A stretch of 64,000 nucleotides of DNA from Sphingomonas aerolata (lineage in GTDB: Bacteria > Pseudomonadota > Alphaproteobacteria > Sphingomonadales > Sphingomonadaceae), in contig NZ_PZZN01000001.1 in NCBI RefSeq assembly GCF_003046295.1, forward strand, positions 1,322,812 to 1,386,811. Reading direction: 5' to 3'. A program made the translations under genes and the position numbers. Each line of letters starts with the position of its first letter. Positions within the stretch are counted from its first letter, which is position 1. This document shows, one piece after another, positions 1 through 9,241 of the stretch. The notes under the pieces are model-generated. The model saw only the letters and a list, made by a program, of their open reading frames with translations. It was not told where the DNA came from and ran no database searches.

Positions 1-1
1 G

Positions 2-895
2 CTCGCGGTCGACCGGGTCGAAGGACGCGAATTCGATATCGGGCTGCACCGCCGCTGGCTCGACCCGACCCGCCCGTTTGCGGAGGTCGTACTTAAACCC
101 GCGCATGGCGCGCTGGTGACGTCGGCGACGCTGACCGGGGGCGGCAGCGCGGAGGAAGGCTGGCAGATCGCCGAGGCGCGCAGCGGCGCCCCGCATCTCA
201 CCCGCCCTGCCGCGCGATTCGCCGCGCTCAGCCCGTTCGACTATGCGACGCAGGCCGAGGTGCTGATCGTCACCGACGTCAAGCGCGGTGATGTGGGCGC
301 GCTGGCCAACGCCTATGCCCGGCTGATCGTCGCCTCGCGCGGCGGGACGCTCGGGCTGTTCACCGCGATCCGCCGGTTGCGCGGCGTGCATGGCCGGATC
401 GCCGACCGGCTGGCGCGCGAGGGGCTGCCACTGCTCGCGCAGCATGTCGATCCGATCGATACCGGCACATTGGTCGATATCTTCCGTGACGACCCGGGCG
501 CGTCGCTGCTCGGCACCGATGCACTGCGCGACGGGGTCGACGTGCCGGGCGAATCGCTGCGGCTGGTGGTGATGGAGGGCGTGCCCTGGCCCAAGCCGAC
601 CGTGCTGCATGCCGCACGACGGCTTGCGGGTGGTGGCGCCGTGTATGATGACCGGCTGATCCGCGCGCGGCTGGCGCAGGCGTTCGGGCGGCTGATCCGG
701 CGTGCGGACGATTCGGGCGCGTTCGTCATGCTGTCCGCGGCGATGCCGTCGCGGCTGCTCAGCGCGTTCCCGCCGGGTGTACCGGTGACACGCGTGACGC
801 TCGATGAAGCGGTGACCCGAGTCGCGGCACGGCTTTCCTCGCGCGCCGCCTTGAGGCATGAGGCGGGCGAACCGGCCCGAGGACCCTTATCATGA
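2..895 (+). CDS. DinG/XPD-like ATP-dependent DNA helicase, C-terminal part
   Basis: The open frame enters from the left edge without a start, so this is the C-terminal ~297 residues of a longer protein. The VTSATL motif (about residues 37-42 of the visible part) is the SAT-type motif of superfamily 2 helicases of the DinG/XPD group. The later FGRLIRRADDSGAF segment matches the conserved motif VI region (Q-x-GR-x-IR) near the end of these proteins. Such enzymes unwind DNA 5'-3' using ATP in recombination and repair. The iron-sulfur cysteines and Walker motifs would lie upstream of the window and cannot be checked. The family assignment is good; the exact orthologue is not settled. Confidence 0.8.
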   Translation, partial: LAVDRVEGREFDIGLHRRWLDPTRPFAEVVLKPAHGALVTSATLTGGGSAEEGWQIAEARSGAPHLTRPAARFAALSPFDYATQAEVLIVTDVKRGDVGALANAYARLIVASRGGTLGLFTAIRRLRGVHGRIADRLAREGLPLLAQHVDPIDTGTLVDIFRDDPGASLLGTDALRDGVDVPGESLRLVVMEGVPWPKPTVLHAARRLAGGGAVYDDRLIRARLAQAFGRLIRRADDSGAFVMLSAAMPSRLLSAFPPGVPVTRVTLDEAVTRVAARLSSRAALRHEAGEPARGPLS

Positions 896-905
896 CGCCC
901 GAGCC

Positions 906-1445
906 ATGAAGACGCTGACGCTGCTGCGCCATGCCAAGTCGGGCTGGGACGACACGGTCTCGCGCGATTTCGACCGGCCGCTGAACGCCAAGGGCCGCCG
1001 CGCCGCGACGATCATCGGGCGGCAGATGCGCACGCTGTCGCTCGCGTTCGATCATGTCGTCGCCTCGCCCGCGGTCCGTGTCGTCGAGACGCTCGACGAG
1101 ATCGTCGCGGGCTATGGACGCACGCTGGCGCCCGACTGGGACCGGCGGCTGTATCTGGCGTCGGCGGGGACGATTCTCGACCTCGTCCGCGACCTGCCGC
1201 GCGGCGTCGATCGCGCGCTGGTGATCGGGCATAATCCGGGGCTTGAGGATCTCGTCCTGCTGCTGACCCCAGACGTGACCCACCCGTTCCGCGACGCGGT
1301 CGAGGACAAATATCCGACCGCAAGTCTCGCCGAGCTGCAGTTCGACATCGACGACTGGGACGATCTGACGAGCGGATCGGCGCGGTTCACCCGCTTCGTG
1401 CGGCCACGCGATCTCGATCCGACGCTGGGGCCCGACGCGGACTGA
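906..1445 (+). CDS. SixA-like histidine phosphatase
   Basis: A 179-residue protein of the histidine phosphatase (phosphoglycerate mutase-like) superfamily. The N-terminal LLRHAKSGWDD contains the catalytic RH(A/G) motif followed by KS, as in SixA, which removes phosphate from phosphohistidine in phosphorelay proteins. VIGHNPGLEDL near residue 105-115 supplies the second catalytic histidine. The ATG at 906 is chosen because RHAKS then sits about residues 8-12, as usual. An in-frame start at 858 would overlap the helicase gene and add an unsupported leader. It follows the helicase by 10 bp, so the two may be cotranscribed. The substrate is not predictable from sequence. Confidence 0.85.
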   Translation: MKTLTLLRHAKSGWDDTVSRDFDRPLNAKGRRAATIIGRQMRTLSLAFDHVVASPAVRVVETLDEIVAGYGRTLAPDWDRRLYLASAGTILDLVRDLPRGVDRALVIGHNPGLEDLVLLLTPDVTHPFRDAVEDKYPTASLAELQFDIDDWDDLTSGSARFTRFVRPRDLDPTLGPDAD

Positions 1446-1463
1446 CGCGTCGGGCCGGACTCG

Positions 1464-1988
1464 TCAGCCCTTGCCCTCGAGCTTGGCCTTCAGCCCCGAA
1501 AACGCGTTGACCGGCTGATATTCATCCTCGCTGATCACCCCGGCGGCGCGCAGTGCGGCCGCGGCATTGGGGCCGCGGGGAAAGGGATCGAGCGCGAGCG
1601 CGAGCGTCTCGGCCGCCGCTTCCCCCAGATCGACCGCACCGCCATCGATCGGCACGGTGTCGAGCGCATCGTCCGACAATTCGATCTCGCCGTCGACCGC
1701 GCCGAAATCATCAACGAAGCGCAGCGCGACGGGTTCGTCGATCGTCGCGGTGAGCGGTTCGTCGGTCACCGAACAGGCCTGCACGACCTTTGCCGTCACA
1801 TGTCCCTTGGCGACGATCCCACTCGTATCGCGTCGGATCGTGAAGTGCGCCTCGAGCAAGTCGACGGACAGGATCGCAAACCGTGCGGCAAGCTTGCGGC
1901 GTTCCTCGGGCGTTGCGGCGAAGGTCACGCTGCGATCGCGCTCGCCAATCGTGTCGAGTCGCTCGGGGCGGCTGAATTCGGGGGTCAT
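1464..1988 (-). CDS. YceD/DUF177 family protein
   Basis: A 174-residue protein of the YceD (DUF177) family. The conserved C-x-VT-x-EP-type signature is visible as QACSVTDEPL around residues 70-80, and the acidic C-terminal half is also typical. In many bacteria YceD genes sit before rpmF/plsX and are linked to 23S rRNA or ribosome assembly, but the molecular role is not settled and rpmF is not adjacent here. Its ATG overlaps the stop of the upstream cytochrome bc1 chaperone gene by 4 bp (ATGA), so the two are translationally coupled, an arrangement seen in other alphaproteobacteria. Confidence 0.85.
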   Translation of the reverse strand: MTPEFSRPERLDTIGERDRSVTFAATPEERRKLAARFAILSVDLLEAHFTIRRDTSGIVAKGHVTAKVVQACSVTDEPLTATIDEPVALRFVDDFGAVDGEIELSDDALDTVPIDGGAVDLGEAAAETLALALDPFPRGPNAAAALRAAGVISEDEYQPVNAFSGLKAKLEGKG

Positions 1989-2491
1989 GGCAGCTCTCCG
2001 GCGAGTAAGGTTGATAGCGGGACACCGGCGAGTGCGGCGTGGAAGTCGGTGAGTGCCGTGCGGACATGCGCGAGCGCGGGGGGCGCGGGCGGATCACCGC
2101 GATAGAGGTTGCGGACCAGCGGTCCGTCGAGATCACCGGCCGCGAGCCCGTCGCGATAGGCACCAAGCCGCCCGCCGAGCATGCTCATCATCCGGCCGAT
2201 ATGCTTACCGACGATGATGTCGCCGATCCCGAGCTCACGAAGCTGCCCGTCCATGTCGTCGACGAAGCGTTCCGCGAGTCGCGCGGCGGGCTCACCACCC
2301 GATGGCTCCGATTCCATCCGCAGCATGACGAGCGCGAGCACCGCGGCGATCATGTCGAAGCGGCCGTCGACCGTGTCGGGCACCTGCCCGTCGCGATACC
2401 AGTGCTCCGCGCGCGCGCGCTGCACGACCGCGGTATAAAGTGGCAGCGCCTCGTCGTGCTTCTCGCCCAATAGCCTGCCGAACCAGCCCAA
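1985..2491 (-). CDS. ubiquinol-cytochrome c chaperone family protein (CBP3-like)
   Basis: About 168 residues. The pattern LYTAVVQRARAEHWY followed by VPDTVDGRFD is the hallmark of the CBP3/UQCC1 ubiquinol-cytochrome c chaperone domain, which assists cytochrome b assembly into complex III. The start is uncertain. No ATG is available, and two TTG codons are possible (2542 and 2491). I prefer 2491 because GGAAGG lies nine bases upstream and the protein then begins at GWFGRLLG, like typical members. It shares a 4-bp ATGA overlap with the YceD gene downstream and is divergent from bamE. Confidence 0.8.
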   Translation of the reverse strand: MGWFGRLLGEKHDEALPLYTAVVQRARAEHWYRDGQVPDTVDGRFDMIAAVLALVMLRMESEPSGGEPAARLAERFVDDMDGQLRELGIGDIIVGKHIGRMMSMLGGRLGAYRDGLAAGDLDGPLVRNLYRGDPPAPPALAHVRTALTDFHAALAGVPLSTLLAGELP

Positions 2492-2620
2492 ATCCTGTCG
2501 CCTTCCCGTCGCCAATGCGCGGCGGCTTGTTTGCCTGCGCAACCTCGCATATCGAGGCGATCCGCGGCCGATGCAATCGTGCTGCCGCCAGTATCGCGTG
2601 ACCCCGCCCCGGGAGAGTAT

Positions 2621-3130
2621 ATGAGCGTCCTTTCATTCCGCCTGACACGCCGTACGGCCAGCGTCGCGGCGCTCGCGCTCGTCGGCCTGACGAGCGCAGG
2701 CTGCACGCAGCTTCGCTCGCATCAGGGCTATGTGGTCGATGTCGACCTCGTCAACTCGGTCCAGCCTGGCGTCGACAACCGTCAGTCGGTGCTCCAGACG
2801 CTCGGCAAGCCGACGCTCGCGGGACAGTTCGACCAGGGCGACTGGTATTATCTGGCGCGCGACAGCCGCAACCTGGCGTTCCGCAACCCGCGCCCGAACG
2901 CGCAGATCACGCTGCAGATCAGCTTCGACCAGCAGGGCACCGTCACCGCGATCCGTCGCGGCGGGCTCGATCAGGTCGCGTCGATCAGCCCCGATGGCAA
3001 GACGACGCCGACGCTGGGTCGCCAGCGCGGCTTCTTCCAGGATCTGTTCGGCAATATCGGCTCGGTCGGTGCCCCCGGCACGGGCGGCGGCGGTGGCGCC
3101 AATACGGGTACGGGCCGCACGCGGCCCTAA
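2621..3130 (+). CDS. bamE: outer membrane protein assembly factor BamE (SmpA/OmlA)
   Basis: A 169-residue lipoprotein. The N-terminal signal ends in a lipobox, LTSAGC, at about residues 23-28. The mature part holds the SmpA/OmlA domain (VQPGVDNRQSVLQTLGKPT, then DWYYLARD), which is the BamE fold. BamE is an accessory subunit of the BAM complex that inserts beta-barrels into the outer membrane. The Gly-rich C-terminal tail after about residue 150 is extra and looks disordered. ATG 2621 is chosen because it gives a proper signal peptide. An upstream in-frame start at 2531 would bury it. Divergent from the bc1 chaperone gene. Confidence 0.92.
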   Translation: MSVLSFRLTRRTASVAALALVGLTSAGCTQLRSHQGYVVDVDLVNSVQPGVDNRQSVLQTLGKPTLAGQFDQGDWYYLARDSRNLAFRNPRPNAQITLQISFDQQGTVTAIRRGGLDQVASISPDGKTTPTLGRQRGFFQDLFGNIGSVGAPGTGGGGGANTGTGRTRP

Positions 3131-3187
3131 CGCTACCGGGCGGTCGCGGACTTTGCAGACTCGTGCCTTCGCGCTAGGGCGCGGGGC

Positions 3188-4762
3188 ATGACCGACGAGC
3201 TCCGCACCGCCGCCCTGGAATCCAAAGCCTGGCCGTATGAGGAGGCACGCAAACTCCTCAAGCGCTATCCGCAGGGCAAGCAGGACGCGCCGATCCTGTT
3301 CGAGACCGGCTATGGCCCGTCGGGGCTGCCGCATATCGGCACGTTCAACGAGGTGCTGCGCACGACGATGGTGCGCAACGCCTTCCACGCACTGAGCGAT
3401 ACGCCGACGCGGCTGATCGCGTTTTCGGACGACATGGACGGGCTGCGCAAGGTGCCCGACAACGTCCCCAATGGCGACATGCTGCGCGAGCATCTCGGCA
3501 AGCCGCTGACGCAGATCCCCGATCCGTTCGGGACGCATTCGAGCTTCGCCGCGCACAACAACGCGATTCTGCGCGAATTTCTCGATCGCTACGGCTTCGA
3601 TTACGAGTTCGCGTCGTCGACTGACTATTACACGAGCGGTCGCTTCGACGAGGCGCTGAAGGGTGTGTTGCGGCATTTCCAGGGCATCCAGGACGTGATG
3701 CTGCCGACGCTCCGCGCCGAGCGCCGCGCGACCTATTCACCGGTGCTGCCGATCTCGCCGACCAGCGGCATCGTGCTGCAGGTGCCGATCGAGGTGATCG
3801 ATGCCGAGGCCGGGTTGATCGCGTTCGAGGACGAGGGGCAGCGGATCGAGCAGTCGGTGCTCGGCGGCAAGGCCAAGCTGCAGTGGAAGGTCGACTGGGC
3901 GATGCGCTGGGTCGCGCTCGGCGTCGATTACGAGATGGCGGGCAAGGACCTGATCGATTCGGTCACGCAGTCGTCGAAGATCGCGCGCGTGCTCGGCGGC
4001 CGCCCGCCCGAGGGCTTCAACTACGAGATGTTCCTCGACGAGAATGGCGAGAAGATCTCGAAGTCCAAGGGCAATGGCCTCAGCCTCGACCAGTGGCTGA
4101 CCTATGGCCCGCAGGAATCGCTGGCGTTCTACGCCTATCGCGAGCCGAAAAAGGCCAAGTCGCTGCACATGGGCGTGATCCCGCGCGCGGTGGACGAATA
4201 TTGGCAGTTCCGCGGCAATTATGCCGGCCAGGACCTGAAGCAGAAGCTCGGCAACCCCGTGCATCACATCCATGACGGCAAGCTGCCCGAGGGCGAGCTG
4301 CCGGTGACGTTCGGGCTGCTGCTCAACCTCGTCGGCGTGATGGGCGATGCGAGCAAGGCGCAGGTCTGGGGCTATCTGGCGAACTATGTCCCCGATGCGT
4401 CGGCGGAGAGCTATCCCGAGCTCGACAAGCTGATCGACCATGCGCTGGCGTACGGCCGCGATTTCGTCGCGCCGACGCTCAAGCGGCGTGCACCCGAAGG
4501 CGTCGAGATCGCGGCGCTCGAGCGGCTCGATGCCGAACTCGCCGCGCTGCCCGCCGATGGGAGCGCTGAGGATGTGCAGAACATCGTCTACGAGATCGGC
4601 AAGACCGGCGGGTTCGAGACCCTGCGCGACTGGTTCAAGGCGCTGTACGAGACGCTGCTCGGGTCCGAACAGGGGCCGCGGATGGGCAGTTTCATCGCGC
4701 TGTACGGGATCGACAATTCGCGCAAGCTGATCGCGGAGGCGCTCGCCCGCCCCGCTGCCTGA
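3188..4762 (+). CDS. lysK: lysine--tRNA ligase, class I
   Basis: A 524-residue class I (archaeal-type) lysyl-tRNA synthetase that charges tRNA-Lys. The HIGH-type motif is SGLPHIGTFNEV near residue 45 and the KMSKS-type motif is EKISKSKGN near residue 290. Both sit in a class I Rossmann catalytic domain followed by an alpha-helical anticodon-binding region. The length is normal for alphaproteobacterial LysK. This class replaces the class II LysS enzyme in most alphaproteobacteria, so it supports the taxonomic reading. ATG 3188 follows a 57-bp gap after bamE. Confidence 0.95.
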   Translation: MTDELRTAALESKAWPYEEARKLLKRYPQGKQDAPILFETGYGPSGLPHIGTFNEVLRTTMVRNAFHALSDTPTRLIAFSDDMDGLRKVPDNVPNGDMLREHLGKPLTQIPDPFGTHSSFAAHNNAILREFLDRYGFDYEFASSTDYYTSGRFDEALKGVLRHFQGIQDVMLPTLRAERRATYSPVLPISPTSGIVLQVPIEVIDAEAGLIAFEDEGQRIEQSVLGGKAKLQWKVDWAMRWVALGVDYEMAGKDLIDSVTQSSKIARVLGGRPPEGFNYEMFLDENGEKISKSKGNGLSLDQWLTYGPQESLAFYAYREPKKAKSLHMGVIPRAVDEYWQFRGNYAGQDLKQKLGNPVHHIHDGKLPEGELPVTFGLLLNLVGVMGDASKAQVWGYLANYVPDASAESYPELDKLIDHALAYGRDFVAPTLKRRAPEGVEIAALERLDAELAALPADGSAEDVQNIVYEIGKTGGFETLRDWFKALYETLLGSEQGPRMGSFIALYGIDNSRKLIAEALARPAA

Positions 4763-4785
4763 CACTCCTTACGAGGGTATACCCG

Positions 4786-5790
4786 ATGCGCCTGTTCTTC
4801 GACGACCGGCAGCGGGCGCATGCGCCGACGCAGGAGCTGCACAATGGCGGCTTCACGACCTATGCGGAGATGCCCGCGCGGGTCGATGCGATCCTAGCGG
4901 CGCTGGGGCCGGTCGAGACACCGGCGGACCGCGGCGAGGCAGCGATCCTCGCGGTGCATTCGCCGGCCTATGTCACGTTCCTGAAGGACGCGGCGCGGCT
5001 GTGGCGCGAGGCGGGGCGAACGGGCGATGCGATTCCCTATGCGTTTCCGATCCGCGCGCGGCGGCCGCTCGACCTGACGCGGATCGATGCGCTGATCGGG
5101 GCGCACAGCTTCGACGCGACGACGCCGATCACCCCCGACAGCTGGGCCGCCTCCTATGGCAGCGCGCAGTCCGCGCTTGCCGCGACGCAGGCGGTGCTGG
5201 CGGGCGACCGCGCGGCGTTCGCGCTGTGCCGGCCGCCCGGTCATCATGCGGGTGCGGATTATTGCGGCGGCTATTGCCATCTCAACACCGCGGCGATCGC
5301 AGCGCAGGCGGCACGTGATGCGGGCGTCGCGCGCGTCGCGATCCTCGACATCGACTATCATCACGGCAACGGCACGCAGGACATCTTCTACGACCGCGGC
5401 GATGTGTTCTACGCCTCGGTCCATGCCGATCCGCGGACCGACTATCCGTTCTTCTGGGGGCATGCGGACGAGACGGGGGACGGCGACGGTCGCGGTGCGA
5501 CGCTGAACCTGCCTTTGCCCCACGGCACGACGATCGACGCGTTTCGCACGGCGCAGACGACCGCGCTCGACGCGATCGCGGCGTTCGATCCCGGGCTGCT
5601 CGTCGTCAGCTTCGGCGCGGATACGTGGGCGGGGGATCCGATCTCGCACTTCGCGCTGACCACGCCCGATTATGCGGTGCTGGCGCGCGATATCGCGGCG
5701 CGCGGCTGGCCGACCGCGATCGTGATGGAGGGCGGCTATGCGGTCGATGCGCTCGGCCACAATGTCGACAGCTTCCTGCGGGGATTCTGA
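4786..5790 (+). CDS. histone deacetylase-like amidohydrolase
   Basis: A 334-residue arginase/deacetylase-fold protein of the histone deacetylase superfamily. RPPGHHAGADYCGGYC (about residues 147-162) carries the catalytic histidine pair. ILDIDYHHGNGTQD holds the zinc-binding Asp and His, and SFGADTWAGDP is the third zinc region. Bacterial members deacetylate acetylpolyamines or other small amides rather than histones. ATG 4786 is 23 bp after lysK, so cotranscription is likely. The substrate is inferred only at family level. Confidence 0.9.
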   Translation: MRLFFDDRQRAHAPTQELHNGGFTTYAEMPARVDAILAALGPVETPADRGEAAILAVHSPAYVTFLKDAARLWREAGRTGDAIPYAFPIRARRPLDLTRIDALIGAHSFDATTPITPDSWAASYGSAQSALAATQAVLAGDRAAFALCRPPGHHAGADYCGGYCHLNTAAIAAQAARDAGVARVAILDIDYHHGNGTQDIFYDRGDVFYASVHADPRTDYPFFWGHADETGDGDGRGATLNLPLPHGTTIDAFRTAQTTALDAIAAFDPGLLVVSFGADTWAGDPISHFALTTPDYAVLARDIAARGWPTAIVMEGGYAVDALGHNVDSFLRGF

Positions 5791-7036
5791 CATTTCGCAA
5801 ACGGGTATTGCGGCGGGGACGCCGGCCTATCGCGGGCTGACGCTGGCGATGCTGTTCGCGGGGTTCTCGACCTTCTCGCTGCTTTATTCGGTGCAGCCCT
5901 TGCTGCCGTCGTTCGCCGCGCAGTTCGCCCTGAGCGCGGAGGCGGCGTCGCTTGCGGTCTCGCTGGCGACGGGGCCGCTCGCGATCGGAATCCTGTTCGC
6001 AGGCCTGGTGTCCGACCGGCTCGGGCGGCGACCGCTGATGATCGCGGCGATGTTCGCGGCGGGTGCGCTGACGCTCGCGACCGCGCTGGTGCCGGGGTGG
6101 AGCGGGTTGCTCGTGTTGCGCTTCCTGACCGGGCTCGCGCTCGCTGGGGTGCCGGCGGTGGCGATGGCCTATGTCGCCGAGGAGGTCGATTCGGCGTCGG
6201 TAGGCGGTGCGATGGGGCTGTATATCGCGGGCAGCGCGATCGGCGGGATGGGCGGGCGGCTGGTCGCGAGCCTGGTCGCCGATTTCGGCGGCTGGCGGTT
6301 CGCGATCGCCGCGGTCGGCATCGCCGGCCTTGCGATGGCCGAGGGGTTTCGCCGGCTTGCTCCGCCGTCGCGCAACTTCCGCCCCAGCGCGGGCCGACCG
6401 GCGGCCTTGGCCCGCGATGCGCGTGCGCTGTTCGCCGACCAAGCGATGCCGCTGCTGTATCTCGAGGCGTTCCTGCTGATGGGGGTGTTCGTCACCGTCT
6501 ATAATTATGCGGGATTCCGGCTGATGGGGCCGCCCTACGGGCTCAGCCAGTCGGCGGTGGGGGCGGTGTTCCTGCTCTATGTGCTGGGGTCGATCAGCTC
6601 GGCGCGGTTCGGGACGCTCGCCGGGCGGCTGGGGCGGCGGACGATCTTCTGGGTGCCGGTGGTGGTGCTGATCGCGGGTGTCGCGCTGACCGCGATGCAG
6701 CCGCTGGCACTGGTGATCGCCGGCATCGCGGTGGTGACGAGCGGCTTTTTCGGCGCGCATTCGATCGCGAGCGCGTGGGTCGGGCGGCGGGCACAGAGCG
6801 TCGCGGGCGGTGGCGCGCGCGGGCAGGCGGCTGCGTTCTATCTGTTCTTCTATTATATGGGGTCGAGCGTGCTGGGCTCGGCGGGCGGGTTCGCGTGGAC
6901 GCATGCCGGCTGGCCCGGGGTGACGGGCTTTTGCCTGGTCGTCGGCGGTGCGGCGCTGGCGATCGGGCTGAGGCTGCGCGCGGTGCCACCATTGCGGGTC
7001 GAGCCGGTGACGGCACCGCGGATGCCGGTGCCCTGA
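5762..7036 (+). CDS. MFS transporter
   Basis: About 424 residues with roughly 12 hydrophobic segments. The loop 2-3 signature of the major facilitator superfamily is visible as GLVSDRLGRRPLM at about residues 86-98. The sequence resembles the YnfM-type multidrug/arabinose efflux subgroup, but the substrate cannot be assigned. The frame is also open from 5738. I take ATG 5762 because it overlaps the deacetylase gene less (29 bp); the N-terminus remains uncertain. It converges with the dipeptidase gene, 3 bp away. Confidence 0.85.
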   Translation: MSTASCGDSDISQTGIAAGTPAYRGLTLAMLFAGFSTFSLLYSVQPLLPSFAAQFALSAEAASLAVSLATGPLAIGILFAGLVSDRLGRRPLMIAAMFAAGALTLATALVPGWSGLLVLRFLTGLALAGVPAVAMAYVAEEVDSASVGGAMGLYIAGSAIGGMGGRLVASLVADFGGWRFAIAAVGIAGLAMAEGFRRLAPPSRNFRPSAGRPAALARDARALFADQAMPLLYLEAFLLMGVFVTVYNYAGFRLMGPPYGLSQSAVGAVFLLYVLGSISSARFGTLAGRLGRRTIFWVPVVVLIAGVALTAMQPLALVIAGIAVVTSGFFGAHSIASAWVGRRAQSVAGGGARGQAAAFYLFFYYMGSSVLGSAGGFAWTHAGWPGVTGFCLVVGGAALAIGLRLRAVPPLRVEPVTAPRMPVP

Positions 7037-7039
7037 ACC

Positions 7040-8302
7040 TCAGCGCGAGGCGATATCGATCGCGTCGCCCGGCGGCAGCGCGGACAGCGACCGCGCGACC
7101 GCGTCGGTGGCATCCATGACGCGGAGCATGTTGCCGCCGGCGAGCCTGGCCATGTCGGCATCGCTCCAGCCGCGCCGTGCGAGTTCGGCGAACAGCAGCG
7201 GATAGCCGTCGACGCCGGTCATCCCCTCCGGCCCGGTCCCGTTGATCCCGTCATAATCGCCACCGAGGCCAACATGATCGCGGCCAGCCACCCGCCCGAT
7301 ATGCTCGACATGATCCGCAACGGTCGCGGCGGTGACACGCGGTTCGGGATGGTCCCGGTCCCAGGCGACCAGCGGCGCAGGCGAACGCGCGCCGTAGACG
7401 TTGGCGGGCACGCCTGCAGTCTTGGCGAAGGCGGTCCGGTCGGCATCCCAGGCCCGCCACGCGGTCGAGACGAAGGCCGGATAGAAATTGACCATGACGA
7501 TCCCGCCATTCGCGCCGATCGCAGCGAGCAGGTCGTCGGGAATGTCGCGCGGCGCGTCGGTCAGCGCGCGGGCGCTGGAATGCGAGGCCATCACCGGCGC
7601 CCTGGCGGCGGCGAGGACCGCGCGCATCGTCGCGTCGGAGACGTGGCTGACATCGACAATCATCCCGATCCGGTTCATCTCGGCGACGACCGCGTGGCCG
7701 AAATCGGTGAGCCCGTTCGCGCGCGGCGCATCGGTCGAACTGTCCGCCCAGTTCAGGCTCCTGCCGTGCGTCAGCGTCATGTAACCGACGCCAAGCGCGC
7801 GGTACTGGCGCAGCACGGAGAGGCGCCCGTCGATCTGGTGCCCGCCCTCGACCCCGATCAGCGACGCGATCCGCCCCGCCTTCTCGATCCGACGGATATC
7901 GGCGGCGCTGGTCGCGCGTTCGAGCGCGGCAGGGTTGGCGGCGATGAACCGGCGGACGATGTCGATCTGTTCGAGCGTCATCTCGACGGCGCGCGGGCCG
8001 GTCGTGTCCGCGGGGATCCATACCGACCAGAATTGCGCGCCGACGCGGCCCTTGCGCAGGCGGGGAATGTCCGTCTGGAGCGGGCGTGTGTCCGCAGCGA
8101 GATCGAGCGATTCGACCTTCGCGCCGTGCACGTCGCGGATTTCCCAGGCGAGGTCGTTATGGCCGTCGATGACCGGGGTCTTCTTGAGCACCCGGTCGAC
8201 ACGCGCGGCTATGCGGGGGTCGGGGGCGACGGGCGCCGCGCTTGCCTGCGCGGCGATCAGGAGCAGGGCCGTGATCATGCCGCACCATCGTGCCCGCCGC
8301 AT
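7040..8302 (-). CDS. membrane dipeptidase (peptidase family M19)
   Basis: A 420-residue zinc dipeptidase. An N-terminal signal peptide (LLLIAAQASAA) directs export. The M19 metal ligands are recognisable: HND in VIDGHNDLAWEI (about residue 48), the bridging Glu in IGVEGGHQIDG, and histidines in DVSHVSDATM and ASHSSARAL. The family cleaves dipeptides and some D-residue substrates in the periplasm. ATG 8302 gives the complete signal; a second Met nine codons later is possible. The TonB-type gene lies 18 bp upstream on the same strand, so the two may share a transcript. Confidence 0.9.
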   Translation of the reverse strand: MRRARWCGMITALLLIAAQASAAPVAPDPRIAARVDRVLKKTPVIDGHNDLAWEIRDVHGAKVESLDLAADTRPLQTDIPRLRKGRVGAQFWSVWIPADTTGPRAVEMTLEQIDIVRRFIAANPAALERATSAADIRRIEKAGRIASLIGVEGGHQIDGRLSVLRQYRALGVGYMTLTHGRSLNWADSSTDAPRANGLTDFGHAVVAEMNRIGMIVDVSHVSDATMRAVLAAARAPVMASHSSARALTDAPRDIPDDLLAAIGANGGIVMVNFYPAFVSTAWRAWDADRTAFAKTAGVPANVYGARSPAPLVAWDRDHPEPRVTAATVADHVEHIGRVAGRDHVGLGGDYDGINGTGPEGMTGVDGYPLLFAELARRGWSDADMARLAGGNMLRVMDATDAVARSLSALPPGDAIDIASR

Positions 8303-8320
8303 CGCACAGCGGCAAGAGGA

Positions 8321-9076
8321 TCAGTCGTCGTCCTCGGGGGGGCCGAGTTCGTTGACCCATTCCTGATTGTGGACGACGGTCGAGCGGACCGGGCGCCCCG
8401 CGGCGTCGAGCCAGGGGCGATAGCGAAAGCGCAGCTCGATCAGCCGGCAGGTGGTCGCGTCGAGCACCGCATTGCCGCTCGAACGCGTGATGCTGCACCC
8501 GGTGACGCGGCCGGTTGTCTCGACGGTGTAGCGGACACCGACCACGCCGCCCGCGCCGATGATCGCCTCCGCATTGGGGAAGTCCCTGTTCCGGAACCGC
8601 CCCTTCAACAGCCGCGGCGGGCTCTCGTCACCGCCATCGCCGTCGCCGTCGCCATAACGGCCGCTGCCGGTACCGTCGCCCTCACCGCCCGCGCTGGTGC
8701 CGGGGCCCGGGACCGGGGCGGCGCCGGTCGTCGCTGCACTGCCGACGCCGGGCTTGAGCGCAGCGACGATCGGCGGCGGGATGACGGGCGGGACGATCGG
8801 GATCGGGGCGACGAGCTCGGTCGCCTTTGACCGGAGATTGGCGGGTGATGCGGCGCCTTCGGGCCGGTGGCTCTTCGCCGGGCGGGGTACGACTTTTTCC
8901 AGCGGCGGGGGCGGGGGCGGCGGGCCGACCGCGAAGGTCTTGAGCGCGTCGGGGATCGCGGACGGGAGGCTGACGCCGAGGCCGAGGATCAGCGCATAGC
9001 CCAATGCTGCACACAGGGCAGCGGCGCCGGCGGCGGACAGGATCCGGTCGCGCGGATGGGGTTGGACGCCGTACAT
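8321..9076 (-). CDS. TonB family energy transducer
   Basis: A 251-residue protein with an N-terminal membrane anchor (about residues 12-35), a proline/glycine-rich linker ([12 protein letters not shown], then a Gly-Asp-rich stretch at about 125-155) and a C-terminal TonB domain. The anchor-linker-domain order is that of TonB, which transmits proton-motive energy from ExbBD to outer-membrane receptors. No exbB/exbD are adjacent. One of two TonB-like genes here; sphingomonads usually have several. The partner receptor is unknown. Confidence 0.85.
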   Translation of the reverse strand: MYGVQPHPRDRILSAAGAAALCAALGYALILGLGVSLPSAIPDALKTFAVGPPPPPPPLEKVVPRPAKSHRPEGAASPANLRSKATELVAPIPIVPPVIPPPIVAALKPGVGSAATTGAAPVPGPGTSAGGEGDGTGSGRYGDGDGDGGDESPPRLLKGRFRNRDFPNAEAIIGAGGVVGVRYTVETTGRVTGCSITRSSGNAVLDATTCRLIELRFRYRPWLDAAGRPVRSTVVHNQEWVNELGPPEDDD

Positions 9077-9160
9077 GACTGATATCTGGGGAGGATGGCG
9101 CGGGGCGGCAAGCGTTCGGGCCGCGGCGCTGTCCGGGGGTTTGGTGGGTGGGGGAGGAGG

Positions 9161-9241
9161 ACGGGCAATATGGGTCCGTCTATCCTCCCCTCCGTCAGGC
9201 TATGCCTGCCACCTCCCCCTCGCGGGGGAGGAGGGGCGGCG
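9161..9241. repeat. palindromic intergenic element, possible etfA terminator
   Basis: Between the TonB and etfA genes lies a small palindrome CAGGC-TAT-GCCTG followed at 9212-9231 by a perfect 8-bp hairpin, CCTCCCCC-TCGC-GGGGGAGG. It sits directly after the etfA stop, where a transcript end is expected, but it has no clear T-run. Stacked palindromes of this kind occur as interspersed repeats in sphingomonad genomes. Whether this one is repeated elsewhere cannot be seen from one window. Confidence 0.5.
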